From Trema orientale (Eukaryota; Streptophyta; Magnoliopsida; Rosales; Cannabaceae), in NCBI GenBank assembly GCA_002914845.1, contig JXTC01000432.1, forward strand, positions 81,691 through 145,690: DNA of 64,000 bases. The letters run 5' to 3'. The notes beneath the pieces are model-generated. The model was not told the origin of the DNA, searched no databases, and was given only the letters and a program-made list of their open reading frames with translations. The translations under genes were made by a program, and so were the position numbers. The first letter of the stretch is position 1. Every line of letters starts with the position of its first letter. This document shows positions 24,265-35,791 of the stretch, piece after piece.

Positions 24265-25255
24265 AGAGGTATTAATTGAGTCGTACCGTACCGGCTCAAG
24301 CACATTTAGCTATAGCACAATTGTGTCTCATGTTGTGCCAGTTTAGACATGATTACTAATCGTGTCATGTCGTGCTCAGCCTATTATGTGCCTGTACTCG
24401 TGCCGTGCTTATGATGTACCTGATTTCGTGTTATAATTGAATTATTAACATGTTATTATTGTACTTGTTTATTTTCGTGTATAATTGTTTATGTTTTCAA
24501 TTTTTTCGTTGTTACCGTATCTAATTGTGCTCGTTTCTAGTATTGTGATATTTTCCGTACCTAATCATGCTTGCTTCAGATATTGTATTATTTTATGCCT
24601 AATTGTGCTTGTTTCTGATGTTATGCTATTTTCATATTAATTGTACCTGTTTTAGATATTATGTTATTTTTATACCTAATCGTGCTTGTTTTTGAATCTT
24701 ACTCTAATTGGAGCTTACTCAAATTATATCAAAATATGTAACTCAAAAGTTATGATTGGTACCTACCTAAATTGTATTTTTCTTTCTTAACCTTTTAAGG
24801 ATTTTTTTATTGGAGTTGAGTTTTATCTTACATTCTTAATATCTTTGAACTATTTGGCTCAAACTTATTAATTAGAGCTTTTTTTACTTTTAAATTAGAA
24901 ATTGACGCAATATTTACAATATAATATTATTTTTACCCAAAAAAATATTTTAACTTTTAATTTTTCAGTTGTTTTTACATTTATTGCACTAAAATTATGC
25001 CCAAAAAAATTAAAATAAATTTAATTTCAGTATATTTTTTGTAAGCTAATTATTTTTCTGAATCATGTCTGGTACTTATTATTCGTATCTGTCGTAGCAT
25101 GAGTCGTGCCTATGCATGTGTCTGTATTTTACTGACCTGGACACATTTACTTATCGTGCCGTGTCGGGTACGAATACTAGTTACGCCTAGCACAATTATT
25201 AATCATGTCGCGTCTTGCTGTGTTGTGCTCGTGCCGGCCTATTTTGACACTACTA
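24265..25255. mobile_element. Candidate Mutator-like non-autonomous element
   Basis: Both ends carry CCGT/CCGGCACG-rich sequence in inverted orientation: AGAGGTATTAATTGAGTCG on the left and, reverse-complemented, TAGTAGTGTCAAAATAGGCC on the right. This recalls the 'GTGTCAAAATGGGCCGGCACG' termini common in plant genomes. The flanks ATCCAATTT and ATTCAATCT match at 7 of 9, suggesting a 9-bp target duplication. The interior holds a 38-40-bp minisatellite (24425-24690) and is otherwise AT-rich and noncoding. Confidence 0.45.
24425..24690. repeat. 38-40-bp minisatellite
   Basis: Five or six diverged units of the form CCTAATYRTGCTYGTTTC followed by an AT-rich half (GATATTRTGTTATTTTYATA). Units are visible at about 24518, 24560, 24597, 24637 and 24675. 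It lies inside the candidate Mutator-like element. Confidence 0.6.
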
Positions 25256-25354
25256 ATTCAATCTCTTTCTTCCTAAAATCCATTCTAATAAACACACATT
25301 ATACTCCATTATCAATCCAATAATTTTATCATTTATCAAGAATTTATACATAAA

Positions 25355-25440
25355 ATCTCCTAACTAGGATTCGAACCCCTCTTCTCCTACACACTCACAA
25401 ATACTCTAAAAAATCCTAAACCAATTGAGCTAGATTTTCA
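25355..25440 (-). repeat. tRNA-derived SINE remnant
   Basis: On the minus strand TAGCTCAATTGG (25421-25432) fits the pol III A box and GGTTCGAATCC-like sequence (25366-25380 region) fits the B box, about 50 bases apart. A similar pair occurs at 32821-32990. The first bases and the tail are not clear here, so this is a decayed copy. Confidence 0.5.
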
Positions 25441-25604
25441 TAAAAACACACTTATAGTTTCTTTGTTGGATAAAAGAATTTAATTGATTTCTTCTGTGTT
25501 TACTTTTTGAGTTTGTTAGCAGTACCAAAAACTAACATCAAATGATGTGCCATCGTTTTTAACCACATGACAATAATAAGTGTGATCTCACTTTAAGATA
25601 AGGT

Positions 25605-26342
25605 CATTACAAGAAAAATAGTTTTTTAACAACACAATATTTACGACATTTAGTTAGAATTGTCATCAAATAATATGTAAGATAACATTTTTTTTAATAC
25701 AAATGTCATGAAAAAATATGTCAGTAAAAAGTCTTGGCCTATACTAGACCCAGATTTGTCTTTATTATTATTTTAATGATATCGTGTGTACTAATGAACT
25801 TTTGTTTTTGTAATTTTCATAGGTACATAGAAGATGACAAATTATTAGTTGCTAAGAAATTGGATTTATTTGTATCACCATCACGAAGCTTTGAGCCATT
25901 AGCAAGAGTCGGACATTGAACAAGAACAATGCGTCATCTTTTTCAGAATAATGACAATAATAAAAACCATAAATTATGTAAACACAAATCATAAAAAAAA
26001 AAAAAAATTGTTACGTGATTATCATGCTTCAATAAATATATAAAATATAGAAAAAAAAATTCAAAAAAAAATCGAATTCAATAATAATTCTTTCATGAAA
26101 TTTTTAAATATTGGTAATCAAATAAATTTAATTATGAAATAAGAAAATTTTGACGACATTAAGTTTATGTTATGAGAAAAGAATCGATGACTAAAATAAC
26201 AATATAAAAAAAATATTATGAAAGTACGAGCTTTTCTACGGGATCCCTATTCAATAACATTTCAAAAAATATCGTAAAAACGCTTTCATGAGACAATTTA
26301 AATGTTATAGAACAGTTTTTTTTTTTTTTTTTTTTTGTAATG
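25605..26342. mobile_element. CACTA-like non-autonomous element
   Basis: The left end is CATTACAAGAAAAATAG, close to the plant CACTA terminus CACTACAAGAAAAA. The right end is TTTTTTTTGTAATG, its inverted match. The flanking trinucleotides GGT and GAT agree at 2 of 3, roughly consistent with a 3-bp target duplication. Sub-terminal TTTACGACATTTAG and TGTCATCAAATA words are typical of the superfamily. No transposase is present. A short open frame at 25734-25919 may be a captured fragment; its product is not recognised. Confidence 0.6.
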
Positions 26343-26621
26343 GATACATAGTTGAAAATGACACTACATTTTAATGTAAATTTTCATTGCAAAGTTTGAG
26401 GGTTCCTAGTGTTTCTCTTACTAACTTTTGACCAAGCTGGGACCAAATACCGATGCATATAACATGTAATACGAGTTAGATAGGTTTGATTAAATATAGC
26501 AACTGTTTTTTTTGTACTTCAATCAACTAGTACTGGTTATTCAAGCGAAAAAAACTAGTGCTAGTTAATTTGGCTATATATTAAATTATTCGCTGATCAT
26601 CTCATGAATTATCACGACCTA

Positions 26622-28956
26622 TGTTATGACCCAAAATTTGGGTCAGTGATAGAATGAAAATTTTACAAGTTGAAATTCATAAATTTTTTTTAAAAAAAAT
26701 ATAAAAACTTCAAATTTTAAGAAAAATGATAATTAGTTTCAAAACGACACTTAAGTTTATAAAAAAAAAATTCAAATTTTAAACTTCTATATTGTTGTGA
26801 TCACCACTAGACATAGATTATTAATAATATTCATAAAACATATTCATGCATCATCATCATCATCACAAGTAGGCATAATAAGTAGTACCGGCTAAATTTT
26901 TAATACGAGCCTGTAAGTGTTATTACAAATCTAAAATAAGAGTTACTAAGTAGTTACTAACTGCTAAACTAGTAACTAGCTTAATCACTTCGCTCCGGAG
27001 TTGCCCAAGTTACACTACACACCACCTAAGAGGAGAAAAGATAAGGGGTGAACATTCACACGCTCATTAGGAATTCAATTACCTTTTTAAAATGAATGCA
27101 ACTTTTCAAACCTGCATGCTTAGTACCTTTCCAATTCCATTTATAAATCAAGTTTATAAAATAATTGAGATCAAGAGTAATCACATATTCAAACCAAAAC
27201 TAAAGCCACATAGTTGTACATGTCATAAATCGACCAAGTATATGAATAAGCTCCCATCCTCCTATCACGGCCTTGTAATACTCCTTTATTAGAGGTACCC
27301 AACATCTTGACACAACCCGGAGGTGTGTCAACAAAACTTATGTAGGGACCTAGGTCTCTCACCTAGCACGGCATCAACTCGTCATCAATCTAAAAAACTA
27401 TGGTGTAAAAATAGGACTCAAGTATATAATCCTATAATAGGTACAACGTGTCATAGGGTGTGTAATAACTGTGCATTAAGTATATCAAGAAAATTGTGCT
27501 ATAAAATTCATTTGATATTATTCTGGGATTCACTGAAAATTGGACAGCACAATAGCTGTATTTTCCCAAAACTAAAATTTTGATATCTGCCTAAAAATCA
27601 CACAGTCCAATCCCAGAACAATCCAATAAGTCTCAACAGTTCACAAGTTTATCAAATATCCAATCAAATCAATTAAATTCATGAAAATCAACAATTTTCA
27701 GAAGTAGATCATAGTACACATTTTAAAACAAAATAGGTATAAAGCTAGGTAATTATACCCCTACCTTGCCTTGATAGCTATGCCAAGCTACCGACGCTCA
27801 TAGAATCTTTCATTGGCCACTTAAGTATTCAAGAGATCATTTCGGGAACCCCGTAAGTTCACTTTGAAGGGTAACTTTTCCAACGAAGTCTCAAATTAAG
27901 AAATGGATGTCATCACTGAATTTCTAGCGTTCAAAATAACTAGGTTAGACATATAACTCGATTAATTTGGGCTCGGGCCAAAACCTGGCCTGCAGCATGT
28001 AAAACAAGGCGAAATCCCTAGCCTCATATCTTCGAAACATATCGATACTATATATCAAAACTTGTCTCTCAACCTTAGTCTGAATTCGAAGTCGAAATTC
28101 AATTTCGAGGCCCCGAGCCTAGATTTGGGCCTTATTTGTAACTAATTCCAAAAGTTTTAAAAATGTCTTTTTCTGAAAATAATTTCACAAATGCCATACT
28201 TTCAAATCTGATTTTCTCACAAACCACTCATCTATTCCACACAAAATAACCACTCATCATCATGTCTTAAACCACATTACAATCTCATAAAGTTTCATCA
28301 ACAGTGCTTGAAATTCACAAAAAAAATTATATAAATGCCACATTTTTATTACAAAAGTGGCCAAAAGTGATCAAACACTCACCACAGCTGATTCACCAGA
28401 AATTGGTGGCTGAGGCTTGTCAGGTTAGGCTTGGGGAAGCTCAGGCTCACTGTTCATGGTGGTGATTGGCGATAGGTGGCGTCTAACAGTGGCAAACGAC
28501 CAGTTTTGGCCTTGTTTTGGGCCTAACTTCGAGTTGGGTGGCGTAATGGTGGCTGGAGAAGGGCGACGCTGGTTTGCCAGTCAGCTGGGTGCATGCCTGG
28601 CCAGAGGAATACCCGCGACGGTTGTGGAAGGCTGCAAAGAAAGGTAGTTGCATGAAAGAAGAAGAGGGGAATCTAGGGCTGATTTTAAGGATTTTAGAAT
28701 TTAGAGGTTTTAAATTTTGACATGTGTTCTTTATGGGCTAGTGACCTATCTTTTTAAAATTACCATTTGAACCCAAGTTTCGAAATTTCATCTCAATTAA
28801 GTCCTTATCAATCCGAAATTGACCCCAAATTCAACAATTCCTTTCACTTTGATCCCTCATTCAGATTTAATTAAAATTTCAGCCATTTTTATTTATTTTA
28901 AAACCCAATTTATGGAAAGAACAATATACCCTTAATTGAAAATCAAGGTTTTTACA
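26622..28956 (-). repeat. Solo LTR of a gypsy element, 2.3 kb, perfect target duplication
   Basis: It begins TGTTATGACCCAAAATTTGG and ends AAGGTTTTTACA. ACCTA lies on both sides (26617-26621 and 28957-28961). No internal retroelement sequence adjoins it, so it is a solo LTR. Orientation was judged from its relatives at 40314 and 43441. It is inserted in an older LTR of the same family: the flanks join as ATCACGACC/TAAAATTTGGGCC. The GC-rich block at 28400-28650 is part of the LTR, not a gene. Confidence 0.8.
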
Positions 28957-28961
28957 ACCTA

Positions 28962-29552
28962 AAATTTGGGCCAGTAACATAATGAAAATTTCACCTAATT
29001 TGCTAAAATATCCAAAAAGTATGTTGTTTGTAAAACAATAAAATCTTAGAAAAGTTCTTGAATTCCAATCAATGAACCTATCCAATAGTTATGTGATCAT
29101 CATTAAATATACATCAATATTAATGGCGATAAAGTAAAAAATTAAGTCCACATCCATTCATCATCAAAATACTAGTACGATACATAAGTTCACAGATATA
29201 AAGTTGAAGTAGTAATCTTAATTGGTTTAATTCTTAATTAATTTTACTGAATTCAAAACATAAATAATCATCAAAGTCTTTATCCAATTCCAAGCATTGC
29301 TAAGAAATGATACTAGTAAGCCGAATAGCTTCCTAATCCACTTGCTTGTCACAAATATTACACTAAGCACTGCCTTAGAAAGAAATAAATTGTGGGGGTA
29401 AGCATATCATGTCTAGTATGAAATCTAACTATACCTCTTTTAAAAACATTTTTGAGTTCTAAAAATATATGCATGATTAGTTACAAAGTTGTTTGCAAAC
29501 CATAAATACCTATAATATATTCCAAAACTGATAATCATCTATATATATATAT
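28962..29552 (-). repeat. Older LTR of the same family, interrupted
   Basis: AAATTTGGGCCAGTAACATAA at the left edge repeats the opening of the solo LTR next to it (ATTTGGGTCAGTGATAGAA). About 12 bp of its start lie at 26610-26621, on the other side of the nested copy. Downstream, TGGGGGTAAGCATATCATG matches a conserved block in the other long LTRs. The right limit is blurred by a TA run and a MITE. Confidence 0.55.
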
Positions 29553-29798
29553 GGATCATTATCCAATAGGTATTTTTTTTTAACCAATCTATAAGTATAT
29601 TTTTTTTAGACGCTGGATCATTATTTAATGGCTGTCATTATTTGAGTAGTTGGGAAAAAAATAATAATGATAAATACACATTATTTAATATTTTTCTCTC
29701 TCTACATTTTACTATAAAATACGTGTATGATGAATTTAACTATGCAAAATAATACCTATAAATAATTAATAAAAAAATCGATTGGAGTGGTGCTCTAA
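29553..29798. mobile_element. MITE in a (TA)n tract, copy 1
   Basis: The left end is GGATCATTATCCAATAGG followed by a T-run and TTAACC. The right end, reverse-complemented, is GAGCACCACTCCAATCG followed by a T-run. Both resemble the ends of the copy at 46115 (GGGCACCAATCCAGTAGG). The element is bounded by TA runs at 29540-29552 and 29800-29826. It is diverged and noncoding. Confidence 0.6.
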
Positions 29799-29826
29799 AG
29801 ATATATATATATATATATATATATAT

Positions 29827-30420
29827 GAAAGTAATATCAAAGTCAATACATTAAAAGCCATATAGCACATAATATAAATCACCAAAACTCATGAGCTAGT
29901 TCTGTTCCTCTCACCACCAACTCAGATACCAAAAATATGTGTGTTAAATTCTTTACTTGAGATACTGACCCAAGAAACTTGGAGTTGAAAAGTTATAACT
30001 AGGTATGACCAACCAAATACTAATTCCCACATGATGAAAAAAAAAGTAAAAGATCTTGAGAAGAAAATGGTCATATTTAACCGTTATAAATTGTTAATAT
30101 TGGGAAATAGAATAATCACAATCATGATAATCAGCCGAGCTGCTAAAGTGAAGTCATGATAAACCCCATTAGCAAAATGGGTCCGATAGAAATTCTATCT
30201 ATTCTTAATCTCCATGAAGAGCTGTAAAATAAAAAAAAAATATCAAACAATTTAAATAAGTGTTAAACTCTATGAATAGATAAGTTATAAATGAATTTTC
30301 AAAGAAAATGTCCCACATCAATTTATACGACCCAAGTCATGTACCTAAAATCCAAAACCTGACTTCATTTGAAAACCTAAATGAAGTTCCCCGAGGAAAT
30401 CTAATAGTACTAGGAAATGC
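29827..30420. other. Gene-free stretch
   Basis: AT-rich sequence without a recognisable gene. It may be older LTR sequence, but I cannot tie it to a family. Confidence 0.4.
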
Positions 30421-32560
30421 TGCTAGGGTTTATGCCCCTAAAAGTATGTACATTTTGGATATTTACTGAATTAATAAAATAACATTTTTTATTTGAATTT
30501 GTGCATAATTTGTATGTCTTTAAATATTAGAAAATCCCTAGTTTATTTATGTGACCACAAATTTAGTATATAAGTGTTATATACATGAGGATTAACTTTA
30601 TGGATAATAAACTAAATATAGTCCGTAATAATTAATTAAAGTTTGGGATATTTAATTAAATATTATTAATACGGTCCATTAACATTGAGAATATAATAGT
30701 CTTATCCGGACTATTGATGTGTTGACATCACAATAGAGGTACTTCATATAATTCGATTATATAAGACTGGACCAGACATAATTTGAATCTCACATAAATT
30801 TCGTAAACTGTTGAGAGTTCAAATAATGTCACTACATGATCATATGTAGATCAATCTTAATCCTGAGTAGTTATAGACTCCTATTTATAATATTATGTTC
30901 TTTAACATACTTGTTAAGGATTTGTTTTTTAAACTGATCGAAATACTTGTATCTTAGGAGTATGATGAAATAAGTAGTTGGGAATGTAGCTTATAGATAT
31001 GGAATCTATTCTTTCTGTTAGGAAGCTAAAAAGATGATTCCCTTAAATATGTATTGATTCAGGACTTGAACAGTTTGAGTACTCAATTTATAATAGATTT
31101 ATAAATTAATTGTTCATTGGAGAATCAATGGTACAAGGATAAAGATGTAATCGGAGAGGTAAATGGAACATGACCTAGCTCCAATTATGGATTATCTATG
31201 GATGATTGAACTACATGTAATGAATAAATCGATAGATTGCTCGATATTTTCTGAGTAAATTAATTCTATAACTTCAATAGTGTAATTCTAGATTTTTAGT
31301 GGAGTAGTACTGGAATTAATAAATTAGACAAATTAATTAACGAGTTTAATTAATTGTCATAATTTATTGGAGCTTAAATTACAGGTCCATAGGTCCCCAA
31401 TTCTACCTTTTACAAATATTATACTGGATATTACATTATTTCTATTACTGCACACTTTGTCTAGATAAATAGTTTATCGATATGTAATTAATAATTGTTA
31501 TTAATTAATTAATTAATTAATTTTAAATTAATTAATTTAAATTTATGGAGAGATAAGTTTCCTAATTTGTTTAAATTTTGAGTTTAAAAATATCTAGTTA
31601 TCAGATAATTAGATAAATAGAAATTAGAAAACTGACTGAATTTTTCTAATTCAGATATATATTAATTAATTAGATTAATTAATTTAAATATATATAAATA
31701 TAAATAAAAAAAGCTTTACATTTGTTTTATAAAAAAAACGTACGTTCAATATATATATATAATGATTAATTAATATGATTAATTAATTTATTTATTAAAT
31801 AGTTTAATATATATACACATATATATATAAAGGAAACCCTAGTAGATACTAGAATACACTACGTATTATTTTCTATAGAGTTTCCATAAACCAGAGAGAA
31901 AAAGAAGAGTCTTCCTATTCTCTGTAGAACAAACTATTGCAATCTCATGTGCTGAAAATATTACAAGGGCGTAAAGTGTGAGTTTCGAGAGATTGTACGT
32001 AATGCCCATACATTCATCCAGTTGTGCTTGAGGCTTGGATTGAAAGATCGTGGTTTAGAAGATAGAAAAGCTAGGATCCGCTAATAGGCTACAAGAGGTA
32101 CTAGATCTATTCTCTTTTGTATGTTCCTATTTGCTATAAATTAATACTATCTCGTATAGTCAATTGTTTTGAGAAAATTTTTTAAAAGTTCCTAGGCCAA
32201 TCTTCCACTGCGAAAATCGTTTCTAAAACCGACAATTGGTACCATAGCGGTTATATAAGTATATAGTATTAATTATTTTTATGCATGAGTGGGTATTGCA
32301 TTATTTTTTATATGTATTTGATGATGAATGGATGAGTTATTATGCGATAGATATATGGTTGATATTTGGTTGTTAATTATATGGTTCCTTAGATTTTAAT
32401 TTTTTGCAATTTATTTTGATTAGATCAAAAGATGTAAACCATAATTTTGGGGTATAGGCTTTGTTATATTTTTCTTTCTTTTTCCTTGTAATGTACAAAG
32501 AAGATGATGGAGATGTTTCCGTTTGAAGCCGACCTGATGCTTCAAAGAACTCACACAAAA
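30421..32560 (+). mobile_element. Ty1/copia 5' fragment: LTR, primer site, leader
   Basis: The LTR opens TGCTAGGGTTTATGCCCCTA at 30421 and ends AAAACCGACA at 32234 (1814 bp). Within it a TATATAAAGG block (about 31824) precedes a leader-like stretch. Immediately after the LTR comes ATTGGTACCATAGCGGTTA, a decayed version of the TTGGTATCAGAGC primer-binding site. About 320 bp of untranslated leader follow, up to an A-run near 32560. No gag or pol is seen, so only the 5' end survives. Confidence 0.65.
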
Positions 32561-32820
32561 AAAAAAAAAATTAATATAATATATATTAATATATCATTTT
32601 ATTAAATAGTTTAATAAATATATATATAAGTTATTTTTTTTAAAAAAAAATTATATATATATATGTTAATTTGATTAATATATCTATTTATTAAATAGTT
32701 CAATAAAATATAATATATATAATTTAAAAACAACAATTCCAACCGCTTGGGAACACTAATCAAAATCAACCACTTAAGAACCAAGATATTCAATTAAAAC
32801 AAATCATGCATAATCTTAGG
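32561..32820. other. AT-rich gene-free stretch
   Basis: Mostly TA-rich low-complexity sequence with the phrase TATTAAATAGTTYAATAAA repeated near 32600 and 32690. No gene. Confidence 0.5.
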
Positions 32821-32990
32821 TTTTTTTTTTTTTTTTTTTTTTTAAATGAGGCTTAACTAATGATCACTTATTATAAAAGTAAAGGAAAATAACTCACACC
32901 TGTCACTGCTAAGGTTTGAACCCCTAACCCCCCAAACTTACATACACATCCCTCAAATCTTAGACCAATTGAGCTAGCCTCACTTGGCAG
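32821..32990 (-). repeat. tRNA-derived SINE
   Basis: Read on the minus strand it begins GAGGCTAGCTCAATTGGTCT, with a good A box TAGCTCAATTGG. It continues to GGGGTTCAAACC, a good B box, about 50 bases downstream. It then has about 70 bases of unrelated body and a 23-base A-tail (the T-run at 32821-32843). This is the layout of a plant tRNA-type SINE. I could not find a convincing target duplication. Confidence 0.7.
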
Positions 32991-34199
32991 AAACTTATTT
33001 TACTTAAAGTGAGGAACAAAATATTCACAAAACAACAAGGGTTGTCAATCTCGTAAACGACAATAAACAATGTACAAGTCACTAAAGCAAACCACATAAA
33101 AATTAACTTAAAAAAACGAGTGAATTCGAACAATAAAGTACATAAGTTCACAATGGCAAGACTTTACCAAATTTTAAACTAAGACTCCAAAATCCAAGAT
33201 TTTCATCCAAACAAGGTACAAACCATAACTAAATTTCATTCTCCAAAAAAACTTATAATAAGAGTTTATCCTACAATAGACTTTTCAAATACGTGCATAA
33301 AGTTCAAAGGTTCGTCTTTCAAAATTGTATTTAAACCACATATCAAAAGCTTTTTCAAGTTGCCAATTTTGTAGTAAAAAGCTTTCATAAAAAAATTTCC
33401 TTAAACTACTCTTGCTCAAATCCAAGCCAATTCATAAAATAATTTGCTGAAGTAATTTTTAAGTTCAAAATCAAGTACCAAGTAGAAGTTTGAAAATATT
33501 TACTTGGATAACTACTACGTTTAAAACTGGAAAGGATACTTGGGGACTTTAGACTTTAGTTTATAAAAATAAGTTAGTCTAAGATATTTTTCACACCAAT
33601 AAAACCAAATATAGAATAGGGTCATAATAGTACCACAACTAGATTTAGGATAAATTAAGGTTCAAATTTTATAATATTAGTCGTTTGACAAACACTAGGC
33701 TCAAATTGGTCCATTAATTTTTAAAATGATTGGTCTTGGCAATGTACATACCTAAGCTGTTAAACACAAGGATTGACATAGCTCAAAACCTTAATAATCA
33801 AGTTTGGAATTTCAAAAGTTCCCAAAAGCATATAACTTGTTTCTATATCCAATCAAATTCTTAACTATCCAAGAATTTCTCAAATGAAGAATCATAAAAA
33901 CAAACTTGGTGAAAATTATAAGGAATACAAGATTGAATTCATACTGAATCCAAAATCTCAAATCAATCCCTTAATCCATGATTAATATGACATTCAAAAA
34001 GTCTTGCCAATGCAAAATACAATAATTTGAAAACAAATCACCAAATACTCAAACTGAGTAATCACATATAAATAGTTTCCAAGAAAATCAAAACAAATTC
34101 CGGTAAATTCACACAAGATCAAAACCAGACCATGACAATCAAGATGTACAATATAAGATTGCTATCTTTGAATCTAGGAGGTTCATATAACTTACCATT
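32991..34199. other. Gene-free stretch
   Basis: AT-rich, no open reading frame of interest. Words such as CAAGTACCAAGTAGAAG and TGACATTCAAAAAG do not point to a family I know. It may be decayed LTR sequence. Confidence 0.4.
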
Positions 34200-34749
34200 T
34201 GTAACCCCCTAGGAATCCATAAGCTTGTAACTTTAGTAGAATTAATATTAATAAACTTAACGTCGAATTTTAATAAATTTATTTTCAGAATGCTTGAAAT
34301 TATATGTGTAGTATAATTATAATGTTAAGTTTTATTATATGAGAAAACTATAATTATTCCTTGTTTTAACTTAGAAATTCTAAGTTAGTTTTTCTTAATA
34401 ATAAATTAATTCTACAAAGAAAACATTATGTATATCAAGATGACTTAGGTCACCTAATAAGAATGTGACATATTTATATGAAATATGTTACATTAGAAAT
34501 TATTACACCTTATAACCCAAAGTTAATAGTTGTACTAAAATAGTATCATGACATAATTTGAATAGTTAGAATTTAAGTATACAAAGATTCAAGTAGACAA
34601 ATCAATCCAAGGGTAAAAAATAAGTTGTAAAAAAAGATGAAAACTAATGAGATTTTATCTTAGGGAGGTGATAACTTTAAATTAAAAGATAAATTAGTGG
34701 AATAGAGAATGTAAGGAAAACAGATTAAAGTTAGTGGATACTTCTAAAA

Positions 34750-34985
34750 AAGGAAAATATAGACAAAACTAATTGGTATCTTTTGTCTATAAAATAATTC
34801 AAAAAGTAAGAAAAGAAAAATGATAATAGAGATTTTCTTTAGAAGTTAGTGGCCATAATTCAAAGAAGAAGACATAAACGAAACTAATTGGTAGCTCTTG
34901 TCTCCAAAATAATTCAAAAGGTAAGAAAATGAAAAATATAGTGGAGATTTTCTTTGGGAGTTAGTTCTTTTAGATTCAAAATAAT
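34750..34985 (+). repeat. 115-bp tandem duplication in the LTR upstream region
   Basis: AAACTAATTGGTATCTTTTG at about 34766 recurs as AAACTAATTGGTAGCTCTTG at 34881, and GAGATTTTCTTTAGAAGTTA recurs as GAGATTTTCTTTGGGAGTTA. It lies about 160 bp upstream of the presumed LTR TATA box. Confidence 0.75.
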
Positions 34986-35745
34986 TGAAACAGAGGAGAG
35001 ATTAGAGATAAAGACAAAGATAGTAAATTAGTGAATATTTAAAAGATGAGATAGTGGAGTAGAAAAAAATAATGCATGGACAAAGAGATGTGATAAGAAA
35101 AAACAAAGTAACACATTATAGTAAGATATCTTCCATCTTTGCACTATAAATGGACCCTTCAATTGGCAATTAGAAATCCATACTCGTCTTTTCAATTACT
35201 TAGTCAAAACCACCTTCATCCTTCCTATTATCCTTTCTCTAAAAGAACACTAAAAGAACTCTTTCTACCTTACTTTCTTCTGAACCCACAAGAGCTATAA
35301 TATATTACCTATCATCCTTGTTTTTCCTACAAAGACTCTAGAATTTAAGAATTCTAATCAAGAGAAGAACGTACCTAGTTTTGTGGTGGAGACATAAGGA
35401 AGAAGAAGAAAAGAACTTTAAAAGATAAGTTTCAAAAGCACATTTAAGTTTATTAAGATTTTTTGCACTAAAATTATGAGAAGTCAAATTTTAGTATTTT
35501 AACCTCTAGTAAAATATTGATACTTGGAAAAGTTTCCAAATACTCCAAGAAGGAAGATACAAGCTTGGAAGGTAAATATTCCCTCACCTTGCTTATTATG
35601 TGTTTAAATAGATATTACAAAGAAATAAAAAGATAATAACATATTTGATCTACTTTATATGTTATATAATTTATTTTTATGTCAAGGCTTATCTTGTTGA
35701 TTTCTTAAGCCTTTAAATATGAATACTTTGTGATAATAAAGACTA

Positions 35746-35746
<1 letters not shown>

Positions 35747-35790
<44 letters not shown>
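35747..35790. repeat. (AAT)n microsatellite
   Basis: About 14 consecutive AAT/TAA units. Confidence 0.95.

Positions 35791-35791
<1 letters not shown>

Noticed and set aside
28456-28647. Open frame rich in Gly and Trp
   Set aside because: Falls in the GC-rich leader block of a solo LTR and has no family features.
30421-32234. Solo LTR
   Set aside because: A decayed primer site and leader follow directly, and the flanks do not form a duplication, so it is the 5' end of a truncated element.
32821-32990. Functional tRNA gene
   Set aside because: A and B boxes are present, but no cloverleaf acceptor stem can be paired and an A-tail follows, so a SINE fits better.
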